Assembly (NCBI GenBank): GCA_910584235.1
Contig: CAJTZD010000092.1
Location: 1-11,201, forward strand
DNA length: 11,201 nucleotides
Source of the DNA: an uncultured Acetatifactor sp.
GTDB lineage: Bacteria; Bacillota; Clostridia; Lachnospirales; Lachnospiraceae
Reading direction: 5' to 3'
Below, one piece after another: positions 4,618 to 11,201 of the stretch (positions within the stretch are counted from its first letter, which is position 1; every line of letters begins with the position of its first letter). A model generated the notes under the pieces. It had not been told where the DNA came from and did no database searches. It was given only the letters and a program-made list of their open reading frames with translations. Both the position numbers and the translations under genes were made by a program.

Positions 4618-6075
4618 ATGAAACATTCAAAAAAAGCCGTAAAAATTATGTGCACATGCGCGGCAGCAGTCTTTGGACTGGCAGGTTGCGGCAGCAACCC
4701 GTTGGATCCCAAAGATCCGGTATCACTGACTATATGGCACTATTACAACGGGTCCCAGCAGTCGGCGTTTGACGCGCTGGTAGAAGAATTTAACGACACG
4801 GTGGGTAAGGAAAAAGGAATTTATGTGGAGGGATATAGCCAGGGGTCCGTCTCTGACCTGGAGACGGCGGTGAGAGCTTCCATTAACGGCGAAGTCGGGG
4901 CGGACTCCATGCCCGATATCTTTTCTTCCTATGCGGATACCGCTTATGAAATCGAGCAGTCCGGCGCTCTTGCAAATCTGTCGGAGTATTTCAGCGAGGA
5001 AGAACTGGAGCGGTACGTGGATTCTTACATAGAGGAAGGCTGTATTGCCTCAGACGGTACGCTTCGGATTTTTCCTGTGGCAAAATCAACGGAGATTATG
5101 ATGCTGAATAAGACGGACTGGGAGCCGTTTGCCCAGGCCACGGGTGCCGGCTTGGACGATTTGGCAACCATAGAGGGAGTTGCCGCCACTGCAAAGGCTT
5201 ATTATGAATGGACGGACGGGCAGACACCGGATATTCCCGGGGATGGCCGGGCATTTTACGGCAGGGACGCAATGGCGAACTATTTTATCATCGGAATGCG
5301 GCAGCTGGGAGTGGAGATTTTCCAGGTCGAGAATGAGAAGATGACGCTGAATGTGCCCAAAGAAGAATTGCGCAGGCTGTGGGAAAATTACTATGTGCCC
5401 ATGGTAAAAGGATACTTTGGTGCGTATGGGTCGTTCCGCTCCGATGATGTCAAGACTGGGGATCTTCTTGCTTATACAGGTTCTACCACTTCCGCCATGT
5501 ACTTCCCGAATCAGGTGGAGCAGGATGACAGCGCTTACGGCATTGAGTACATAGTAATGCAGGCGCCCATATTTGAGGGCGGACAGCACTATGCCGTACA
5601 GCAGGGCGCGGGTATGGTGGTCAGCAAGTCGGATAAGCGCCATGAATATGCTGCAGTGGAGTTTTTGAAATGGTTTACCCAGGCGGACAAAAATCTGCAG
5701 TTTGGCAGTGTAGCCGGGTATCTTCCGGTACTGAAAGAGGCGAACAGCGTAGAAAAGCTGAATCAGGTGATCGGGGATGTGCAGCTTGAGGTGGCGCCGA
5801 AGACCTATGACTGTCTGACTTCAGTGTTTGAGGAAATGGAGCAGATTTCTCTGTACACAAATAAGAGCTTCCGAAGCGGCTCCGCGGCGAGAAAGATACT
5901 TGAGTACCATATTTCGGATCAGGCTGCACAGGACAGGGAAAGTGTAGAAAAAGCGGTAAAAGAAGGGCAGGATTTGGAAGAGGCATGCGCGGCCTATGTG
6001 TCGGAGGAAGCCTTTGAAAAATGGTATGCCTCATTTTGCGACGCATTAAATGCGGCAGTTGGCGAGCAGGGATAA
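4618..6075 (+). CDS. Extracellular solute-binding lipoprotein (family 1-like)
   Basis: The 485-residue protein has a lipoprotein signal peptide: KK residues at the start, a hydrophobic stretch to residue 21, and lipobox LAGC with the lipidated C24. The mature part begins with a flexible GSNPLDPKDP, followed by VSLTIWHYYNGSQQSAFDALV, typical of carbohydrate-type ABC binding proteins of family 1. PDIFSSYADTAYEIEQSGAL and LKWFTQADKN are further family marks. It would sit on the outer face of the membrane and bind a small ligand, perhaps a sugar or oligosaccharide; the ligand cannot be read. It is somewhat longer than usual (400-450), with extra acidic helical sequence after residue 390. No permease or ATPase genes are near; a hybrid histidine kinase starts two bases after its stop. 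Its job is therefore probably sensing, although it might serve a transporter encoded elsewhere. ATG 4618 follows AGGAGG by eight bases. Confidence 0.85.
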   Translation: MKHSKKAVKIMCTCAAAVFGLAGCGSNPLDPKDPVSLTIWHYYNGSQQSAFDALVEEFNDTVGKEKGIYVEGYSQGSVSDLETAVRASINGEVGADSMPDIFSSYADTAYEIEQSGALANLSEYFSEEELERYVDSYIEEGCIASDGTLRIFPVAKSTEIMMLNKTDWEPFAQATGAGLDDLATIEGVAATAKAYYEWTDGQTPDIPGDGRAFYGRDAMANYFIIGMRQLGVEIFQVENEKMTLNVPKEELRRLWENYYVPMVKGYFGAYGSFRSDDVKTGDLLAYTGSTTSAMYFPNQVEQDDSAYGIEYIVMQAPIFEGGQHYAVQQGAGMVVSKSDKRHEYAAVEFLKWFTQADKNLQFGSVAGYLPVLKEANSVEKLNQVIGDVQLEVAPKTYDCLTSVFEEMEQISLYTNKSFRSGSAARKILEYHISDQAAQDRESVEKAVKEGQDLEEACAAYVSEEAFEKWYASFCDALNAAVGEQG

Positions 6076-6077
6076 TC

Positions 6078-9000
6078 ATGGAAAGCAAACGTCTAAAAAG
6101 GAAAAAAACAACCATATTCAGGATGTTTCTGATTCCTTTAATCATTATCATGCTGGTACAGAGTATGATTACCATCGGCACTTTGGTGGCAAAACGGATC
6201 ACCGGGACGCTGCAGGAATATTCGGGCAGTATGATGAGCCGTTTAGTGGAAAACAGGAAAGTCATCCTGCAAAATGACATGAATCAGCGGTGGGCCGCTG
6301 CCTATGAACAGGAATCGGCCCTGACAAAGGCTCTCCGGGAGTTTTTGGACAAAGAGAGCATGGATTTGGATGCATTTCTGGCTTCTGCCGAGAAGAAAAA
6401 CGAGTTTTTGGAACAGATTTTTCCGGAATGCCTTGCGGTGCTTCACAATAGCTCCACAACAGGGATTTTCTTTCTGTTTACAAAGGATGAGTGGACGGAG
6501 CCGGGCGAGCATGAAGGGTTCTTTGTCCGGGATTCCGATCCGGCTAAAAATCCTGCAAACTATTCTGACCTGCTTCTGGAGCGGGGCAGCAAGAATCTCT
6601 CAAGGCAGTGGAATATACCTCTTGACACCAACTGGACGACAAAATTCCATATGGCCGGGGAGGGGATGGACAGCACCGAGCTTTCTTTCTACGAGCCCTG
6701 GAGGGCAGGGAGAGAGTATGTGGACGCGGCTACAAAGGATCTGGGCTATTGGTCGCTGCCTTTCTCCCTGGAAAAGGGGGCGGCAGGCTCTTATGAGATG
6801 ATCACGTACTCGCTGCCGCTTCGGTATGAAGGTAAGGTCTACGGAGTGCTTGGCGTGGAGATTTCCGCCAAAGTTCTGCGGGGGTATTTGCCTGCGGAAG
6901 AGCTGAATGCTTCCAGGCAGTCTGGATATATGCTGGCCGTAAAAGAGGCAGACGGCAGTTACAGACCGCTGCTTGGGGAGGGACTTCTCTCAAATACGGT
7001 AAAGTCCGCGGGGGACACATTCTTTTTGCAGGAAACGGCATACAGCAGCCTGGCAAAAGTCCGCTCCGCAAAGCAAAACGGACAGGGAATCTATGTCGTC
7101 GTCTGTCCGCTGAAGCTGTACAGCAACAATGTGCCATATGACCATACGGAATGGGTGCTTCTGGGACTTGACACGGAGGAAGATTTGTTCGGAATGAGCC
7201 GCCGGCTTTACCTTTGGATGCTTGTGGCAGTTTTCTGCGGTCTGGGATTCGGTGTGCTGGGGATTTATTTCCTGGTGCGGTATTTGACGAAGCCGGTGGG
7301 ACAGCTGATGCATTGTATCAGCAGGGGAAGCGCAGGGCTTTTGGACTACAGACCCTCTAACATCTATGAGATTGACGCTCTCTATGATGTGGTAAAGGAT
7401 CTGACGAACAGGCAGAAGGAAGCGGAAAATATTCTGCTGGAGGAAAAAGAACGGTACCGGGTTGCCCTGGAATCTTCCAATGATATCTTTTTTTCGTATG
7501 ACTTGGAAAATCATGTGCTGGATCTTGTAAACCATAAAACCATGAACGGCCGGTGGCAGTGCGGAGAATACGGGGACAGCTTTATCAACCCGGAGGATAT
7601 CTACGAAATGGACCGTGAGGAGACCATAGCCGCCATGAGGGAGCCTACGGATAAGCTGTTCATGGAGTTCCGGCTGAGGTGGCCCAAAGAGGGAGCTTAC
7701 AAATGGGTGGCGGTCGCGGGAAACGCGGTTTATGATACAGACGGCAAAAAGCGGAAGCTGGTGGGTAGCATTCGGGATATTCAGGAGCAGAAAGAAAGAG
7801 AAGCCAGGAAGCTGCGGGAAAACGAGACAGACAGTGTGACCGGACTGTACATTTTTAATGCCGGACTGAAATATGTATCACAACAGCGCAGTTCTTTTCC
7901 GGAAGGCGTTATGGTAAATCTGTTTTTTGACGGGATAAAAGAGTCCAGCACCAAATGCGGCATTGTTTTTTCGGATATGATTTTGGAGGAGATCGGAGGT
8001 CTGGTAAAAGACACCTGCGAAAAAGCCTGCTGTGAAACAGGTTCGGAGCCTGTGATATTCCGGCTGAATACGGATGAATTCGTCCTGTGGCTGGGAGGGA
8101 GTACAAAGGAGGAGGCCGGACGCCTGGTAAGAGAACTGTCCGGACAGATCGCGGCATGCTTCGGATCGGAGCTTTTCGGTGTGGATACATATGCAGGGCT
8201 TGCCTGTGCGGTGGCCGGCCAGGATACGGAGGAGTTGATCCGCAGGGCCAAGCTGGCGCGCAGAATTGCTGTTTCTGACGACAAGATAACAAATCTTTTT
8301 TATGCAGATATTCCGGAGGATAAGCGGACCGCACTGCCTGCGCTGCAGGGGCGTGACATCCATTCCGCAGGCTATGGGGAAGAGATGGGACTGGTATCCG
8401 TTGCGCTGAATCTGTTCAGCAAAGGAGGCGGATTTGAGGCCCAAATGATGCTTATGATCCGCAAGATAGGCAGGTTTTACCGGGCCCAGGGAGTACTGGT
8501 ATCTTTACTTCGGGCAGATTTTAATTCCAATTATTTAAGCGGGCAATGGCACAGAGACGGGCATGTCTGCGCAGAAACCGTAAGGAAATACATGGAGGAA
8601 GAGAAAGAGGCTTTTTATCAGTGGCTTGGTCAAAAGGAAGTGCGCCATATCTCTTCGGAAGACAGCAAAAAGGAGGTGGTACGGCGCTTTTTGGGCATTG
8701 AAGAGGGGGATTTCGGCGTCGTTCTTCCTATGTATGACAGCGGGAACTATGTGGGAAATATCTGCATTCTGGGCATTTCGTCTGATTTTTTGGAGGATTC
8801 GGAACAATACCAGGACTTTGCGGAGCTTGGCAGGGTGGTGGAAAGTCAGCTAAACCAGCAGCAGCATGATATTGCCAGCAAGGCGAAATCCGAGTTCTTA
8901 TCCCGCATGAGCCATGAGATCCGCACGCCTATGAACGGCATTATCGGCATGACCGCAATTGCCCTGCAGCATGATCAGGGTAGGGAGCGGATCATGGATT

Positions 9001-10001
9001 GCCTGCAGAAAATACAGTCTTCGTCGAATTATCTGCTGGGACTGATCAATGATATTCTGGATATGTCCAAAATCGAGAGCGGCAAGATGAAGCTGGAGCC
9101 GTCTAATTTTAATATGCATGAGATGCTGGATACCATAGGCGAGCTGATCGCGCCTCAGGCAGCGGCAAAGCAAATTGAGCTTGTAAATGAGATCCGGATC
9201 ACTCACAATTGGTTTCTGGCAGACCGGATGCGGATCAGTCAGGTGCTTATCAATTTGCTGGGCAACGCGGTGAAGTTTACCCCTGCAGAGGGGAAAGTGA
9301 CTCTGGCGGTAGAAGAGCTTGAAAGCTTTGGGGAATGGGCCAGCGTTTCCTTTGCGGTATCCGATACGGGCATTGGGATTGCGAAAGAAGATCAGGAGAG
9401 AGTGTTCCGCTCCTTTGAGCAGGCCTCGTCCAATCCGTCGAAGCAGCAGGGGACCGGTCTGGGCCTGTCCATCAGCAGCCGCCTGGTGCAGCTGATGGGA
9501 AGCAATATTCAGATTGAAAGTGAACCGGGGGCAGGCAGTACGTTCCGGTTTGTGATTTCCATCCGCCTGGGTGAGGATATGGAGACGGAGGTGCGGGAGG
9601 AAGAGGTTTCCTTTGCGGGATGTCGTGTGCTTGTGGTGGAGGACAATGAGCTGAACGCAGAGATTGCCCAGTGTCTGTTGGAGGACCGGGGATTTGCCGT
9701 AGACTGCGCGTATAACGGCGCAGAGGCAGTAGAGCGGATAAAGAATACGCCGCCCGGAACCTATGACGTGATTTTGATGGATATCATGATGCCGGTGATG
9801 GACGGGCTTGCGGCCACCCGGGCCATCCGGGCCATGGCGCGGGAGGACTGCCATACCATTCCCATTGTGGCAATGTCCGCCAATGCCTTTGACGATGACC
9901 TGAAAAAGTCTGTGGAATGCGGGATGAACGGGCATCTGTCCAAGCCGGTGGATGTGGAGAAGCTGTACCAGACGCTGGGGGAGATTGTTCTGAGGAAATG
10001 A
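6078..10001 (+). CDS. Large hybrid histidine kinase: dCache-PAS-degenerate GGDEF-GAF-HisKA-HATPase-REC
   Basis: The 1307-residue membrane sensor starts at ATG 6078 with AGGGA upstream, two bases after the binding-protein stop. Domains in order: membrane helix 1 (about 16-38); extracellular dCache-like region (39-375; YWSLPF near 224 and YEGKVYGVLGVEIS near 250-262 are Cache marks); helix 2 (377-402); HAMP-like linker; PAS (458-572); GGDEF-like domain (580-745); GAF-like domain (765-925); HisKA with phospho-accepting H946 in MSHEIRTP; ATPase with N1059 and N1063 (INLLGN), DTGIG (1096-1100) and GTGLG (1125-1129); receiver domain from 1182 with E1188/D1189, phospho-acceptor D1235, S1267 and K1289. 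All kinase and receiver residues are intact. The GGDEF motif reads LNTDEF (663-668), so cyclic-di-GMP synthesis is unlikely. No Hpt domain or DNA-binding output is present in it or nearby, so phosphate must pass to a protein encoded elsewhere. The layout suggests the lipoprotein and the dCache region sense together. Confidence 0.93.
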   Translation: MESKRLKRKKTTIFRMFLIPLIIIMLVQSMITIGTLVAKRITGTLQEYSGSMMSRLVENRKVILQNDMNQRWAAAYEQESALTKALREFLDKESMDLDAFLASAEKKNEFLEQIFPECLAVLHNSSTTGIFFLFTKDEWTEPGEHEGFFVRDSDPAKNPANYSDLLLERGSKNLSRQWNIPLDTNWTTKFHMAGEGMDSTELSFYEPWRAGREYVDAATKDLGYWSLPFSLEKGAAGSYEMITYSLPLRYEGKVYGVLGVEISAKVLRGYLPAEELNASRQSGYMLAVKEADGSYRPLLGEGLLSNTVKSAGDTFFLQETAYSSLAKVRSAKQNGQGIYVVVCPLKLYSNNVPYDHTEWVLLGLDTEEDLFGMSRRLYLWMLVAVFCGLGFGVLGIYFLVRYLTKPVGQLMHCISRGSAGLLDYRPSNIYEIDALYDVVKDLTNRQKEAENILLEEKERYRVALESSNDIFFSYDLENHVLDLVNHKTMNGRWQCGEYGDSFINPEDIYEMDREETIAAMREPTDKLFMEFRLRWPKEGAYKWVAVAGNAVYDTDGKKRKLVGSIRDIQEQKEREARKLRENETDSVTGLYIFNAGLKYVSQQRSSFPEGVMVNLFFDGIKESSTKCGIVFSDMILEEIGGLVKDTCEKACCETGSEPVIFRLNTDEFVLWLGGSTKEEAGRLVRELSGQIAACFGSELFGVDTYAGLACAVAGQDTEELIRRAKLARRIAVSDDKITNLFYADIPEDKRTALPALQGRDIHSAGYGEEMGLVSVALNLFSKGGGFEAQMMLMIRKIGRFYRAQGVLVSLLRADFNSNYLSGQWHRDGHVCAETVRKYMEEEKEAFYQWLGQKEVRHISSEDSKKEVVRRFLGIEEGDFGVVLPMYDSGNYVGNICILGISSDFLEDSEQYQDFAELGRVVESQLNQQQHDIASKAKSEFLSRMSHEIRTPMNGIIGMTAIALQHDQGRERIMDCLQKIQSSSNYLLGLINDILDMSKIESGKMKLEPSNFNMHEMLDTIGELIAPQAAAKQIELVNEIRITHNWFLADRMRISQVLINLLGNAVKFTPAEGKVTLAVEELESFGEWASVSFAVSDTGIGIAKEDQERVFRSFEQASSNPSKQQGTGLGLSISSRLVQLMGSNIQIESEPGAGSTFRFVISIRLGEDMETEVREEEVSFAGCRVLVVEDNELNAEIAQCLLEDRGFAVDCAYNGAEAVERIKNTPPGTYDVILMDIMMPVMDGLAATRAIRAMAREDCHTIPIVAMSANAFDDDLKKSVECGMNGHLSKPVDVEKLYQTLGEIVLRK

Positions 10002-10040
10002 GGAGCTGCCCGAAAGATGGCTGGGAATTCTGCGCCGGGC

Positions 10041-10070
10041 TTAACTTTCGCGGGGACGGGACGATATAAT
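10041..10070 (+). promoter_or_regulatory. Promoter of the coiled-coil protein gene
   Basis: A perfect TATAAT (10065-10070) with TTAACT (10041-10046) 18 bases upstream. The start point would be near 10077, about 15 bases before the ATG at 10092. A GCCCG/CGGGC inverted repeat just upstream (10008-10012 with 10036-10040) followed by TTAACTTT is at best a weak terminator for the kinase gene. Confidence 0.5.
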
Positions 10071-10091
10071 GGAAGAAAGGCAGGGGGCGTT

Positions 10092-10679
10092 ATGAAGATA
10101 GGGGAAGCGCAGGGAATCTACAGGGATCAGGTGAGGGCATACCAGAAAGAGAAGAACAACATATCAAAACAGCTGCAGAACCTCCGCAAACGGATGGAAA
10201 GCCGTCCGGAGGAAAAGGAAGGGTTTCAGTCGGAAGCGGCCATGCTGGAGCTGACCCTGGAAGCTCTGGATGAAAAGCAGGAGGAGTATCAGGACTACTT
10301 AAGCCGGCTGTCGGAGACCTACTGCGCCTACTGGAACGCAGCGGTGGCAGACCAGCAGGCGGACGCCTCGGCAGAGTATGCGGCGGACATGGCCAAGATC
10401 ATGGAGGTGGCCAGACGCATCATGCGTGGGGATATCGTGCCTGCCTGTGATGAGAAGAAGCTGATGGAATACAACCAGGAAATGTACCAGACAGCCAAGA
10501 ACGTAGGCGCTATGGTGCGCCGCCAGAAGCGGGAGAAGTACGATTCTCTCTGGGGGGACGAGGAGGAGAAAACCTATGCCGATCCCAAGGAGGCAGCCGA
10601 GAATGCATCGGCCCCTACAGACGGGCCGGCGGTGGTGGATGCCGCAGCCGTCTCGGCCGGTGTCTCCACTGAGGGCTAG
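10092..10679 (+). CDS. Charged coiled-coil protein of unknown function, 195 residues
   Basis: The product starts MKIGEAQGIYRDQVRAYQKE and is soluble, with no signal peptide or membrane helix. Residues 8-90 are rich in Lys, Glu, Gln and Arg with heptad-like leucines (ISKQLQNLRKRME, AMLELTLEALDEKQEEYQDY), as expected for a coiled coil. A second helical part (about 100-165) contains EVARRIMRGDIVPACDEKKL and KREKYDSLWGDEEE. The tail after about 165 is Ala- and Pro-rich and probably disordered. It looks like a complete, conserved Lachnospiraceae-type protein, but I cannot name a function. ATG 10092 was chosen because AGGGGG lies just upstream and the TATAAT promoter ends at 10070; the longer frame from 10017 begins before that promoter. 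It is followed by a shared terminator with the convergent tRNA cluster. Confidence 0.8.
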   Translation: MKIGEAQGIYRDQVRAYQKEKNNISKQLQNLRKRMESRPEEKEGFQSEAAMLELTLEALDEKQEEYQDYLSRLSETYCAYWNAAVADQQADASAEYAADMAKIMEVARRIMRGDIVPACDEKKLMEYNQEMYQTAKNVGAMVRRQKREKYDSLWGDEEEKTYADPKEAAENASAPTDGPAVVDAAAVSAGVSTEG

Positions 10680-10760
10680 TTTCCATGTTTGACAAAGCAG
10701 GTGCTTTTTCCGCATACCAGGCCATGGCAGGGGCCTGTAGAATATACATCGAATCTAAGA

Positions 10761-10791
10761 AAATCCCCGGAGTACAATTCTCCGGGGATTT
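10761..10791. terminator. Bidirectional rho-independent terminator
   Basis: A perfect 12-bp stem (AAATCCCCGGAG, 10761-10772, with CTCCGGGGATTT, 10780-10791) surrounds a seven-base loop. T residues follow on both strands (TTTCGG on plus, ATTTTCTT on minus). It serves both the coiled-coil gene on the plus strand and the tRNA cluster on the minus strand. Confidence 0.85.
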
Positions 10792-10801
10792 CGGCATTTC
10801 G

Positions 10802-10874
10802 TGAGACATTGGGGATTCGAACCCCAGACAACTTGATTAAAAGTCAAGTGCTCTACCGCCTGAGCTAATGTCCC
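10802..10874 (-). tRNA. tRNA-Lys (TTT)
   Basis: The minus-strand cloverleaf is complete: acceptor GGGACAT/ATGTCTC (one wobble), anticodon arm CTTGA-CTTTTAA-TCAAG with anticodon TTT, T arm with GGTTCGAATCC, discriminator A. It is 73 bases without encoded CCA and is the last tRNA before the terminator. Confidence 0.96.
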
Positions 10875-10896
10875 ATATAAAAGTAAGCAGAACTAA

Positions 10897-10968
10897 CAGG
10901 GCTAGCTGGATTCGAACCAGCGTCTGCAGCAGTCAAAGTGCTGTGCCTTACCGCTTGGCGATAGCCCT
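10897..10968 (-). tRNA. tRNA-Gln (TTG)
   Basis: Acceptor AGGGCTA/TAGCCCT, anticodon arm CAGCA-CTTTGAC-TGCTG giving anticodon TTG, T arm GCTGG-TTCGAAT-CCAGC, discriminator G. It is 72 bases with no encoded CCA, and lies 22 bases from tRNA-Lys in the same direction. Confidence 0.96.
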
Positions 10969-11048
10969 ATACCGCACCAAGCGCGCCGCCGCGATACATC
11001 TGCGAAAAACCAAAGCCCGCTTGCGGTGAACTGTATTTTGTGATAAAA

Positions 11049-11123
11049 GGTGGATAAAGGGATTCGAACCCTTGGCCTCCAGAGCCACAATCTGGCGCGC
11101 TAACCAACTGCGCTATACCCACC
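11049..11123 (-). tRNA. tRNA-His (GTG)
   Basis: Anticodon arm CCAGA-TTGTGGC-TCTGG gives anticodon GTG. Acceptor GTGGGTA pairs with TATCCAC. The extra G at position -1 (base 11123), the histidine identity mark, is encoded and faces discriminator C (11049). The 80-base spacer to tRNA-Gln holds nothing recognisable. Confidence 0.96.
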
Positions 11124-11151
11124 ATATAAACCGGAACCGTGCAATCCCGAA

Positions 11152-11201
11152 CGTGCCCGAAGGGATTCGAACCCCCGACCCACGGCTTAGAAGGCCGTTG
11201 C
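11152..11201 (-). tRNA. tRNA-Arg (TCT), 5' part outside window
   Basis: Only the 3' two thirds lie in the window. The anticodon arm ACGGC-CTTCTAA-GCCGT gives anticodon TCT. The T arm contains GGTTCGAATCC, the 3' acceptor strand is CGGGCAC (11153-11159) and the discriminator is G (11152). It is the first visible member of the minus-strand tRNA cluster. Confidence 0.92.

Noticed and set aside
6021..6077. N-terminal extension of the hybrid kinase
   Set aside because: It overlaps the end of the binding-protein gene in another frame and has no ribosome site; ATG 6078 has one and gives a normal membrane-anchor start.
8898..9935. Long minus-strand ORF opposite the kinase ATPase and receiver domains
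   Set aside because: It is the shadow of strongly conserved plus-strand coding sequence and shows no family resemblance. The same holds for the other minus-strand ORFs opposite 1423-8800.
10017..10091. Extension of the coiled-coil protein to ATG 10017
   Set aside because: A TATAAT at 10065-10070 and AGGGGG before 10092 lie inside it, and the extra residues are rich in Gly and Arg, unlike the rest.
1..11201. CRISPR array, insertion sequence or complete prophage
   Set aside because: No evenly spaced direct repeats, no transposase, and no phage structural or replication genes were seen; only the integrase tail marks an element.

Overview
The window looks like chromosomal DNA of a Gram-positive Clostridia, most likely Lachnospiraceae. 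Shine-Dalgarno sites are AGGAGG-like and several promoters match the sigma-A consensus with 17-base spacers. The tRNA genes do not encode CCA, and the protein families (a Clostridia-type sigma factor with its membrane partner, a lipoprotein solute-binding protein, a very large hybrid histidine kinase) fit that group. The assignment comes from reading the sequence, not from a database search.

Left end (1-1543): a 5'-truncated tRNA-Pro(TGG) with its terminator faces the last 65 or so codons of a tyrosine integrase, the footprint of a decayed element that used the tRNA gene as its attachment site. Beyond it, on the minus strand, are an Uma2-family nuclease-fold protein and an unlisted 47-residue hydrophobic peptide gene. 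Each has its own promoter; the peptide's is a perfect TTGACA-17-TATAAT followed by a 15-base palindrome. Two small overlapping plus-strand ORFs of unknown nature follow.

Middle (1544-4488): a sigma-70/ECF-like factor is translationally coupled (ATGA overlap) to a single-pass membrane protein that is probably its anti-sigma partner. A Cof-type HAD phosphatase with its own promoter comes next.

Right-centre (4489-10001): a two-gene operon encodes an extracellular solute-binding lipoprotein and, two bases later, a 1307-residue hybrid histidine kinase (dCache - HAMP-like - PAS - degenerate GGDEF - GAF - HisKA - HATPase - REC). No ABC permease or ATPase lies nearby, so the binding protein probably supplies ligand information to the kinase rather than feeding a transporter. 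The operon leader carries a 12-base palindrome overlapping a hairpin that abuts the ribosome binding site.

Right end (10002-11201): an unrecognised charged coiled-coil protein of 195 residues converges on a minus-strand tRNA cluster (transcribed order Arg-TCT, His-GTG, Gln-TTG, Lys-TTT). The two share a bidirectional terminator. The most interesting parts are the binding protein/kinase pair and its leader, the small hydrophobic peptide gene with its operator-like palindrome, and the sigma/membrane-protein pair.
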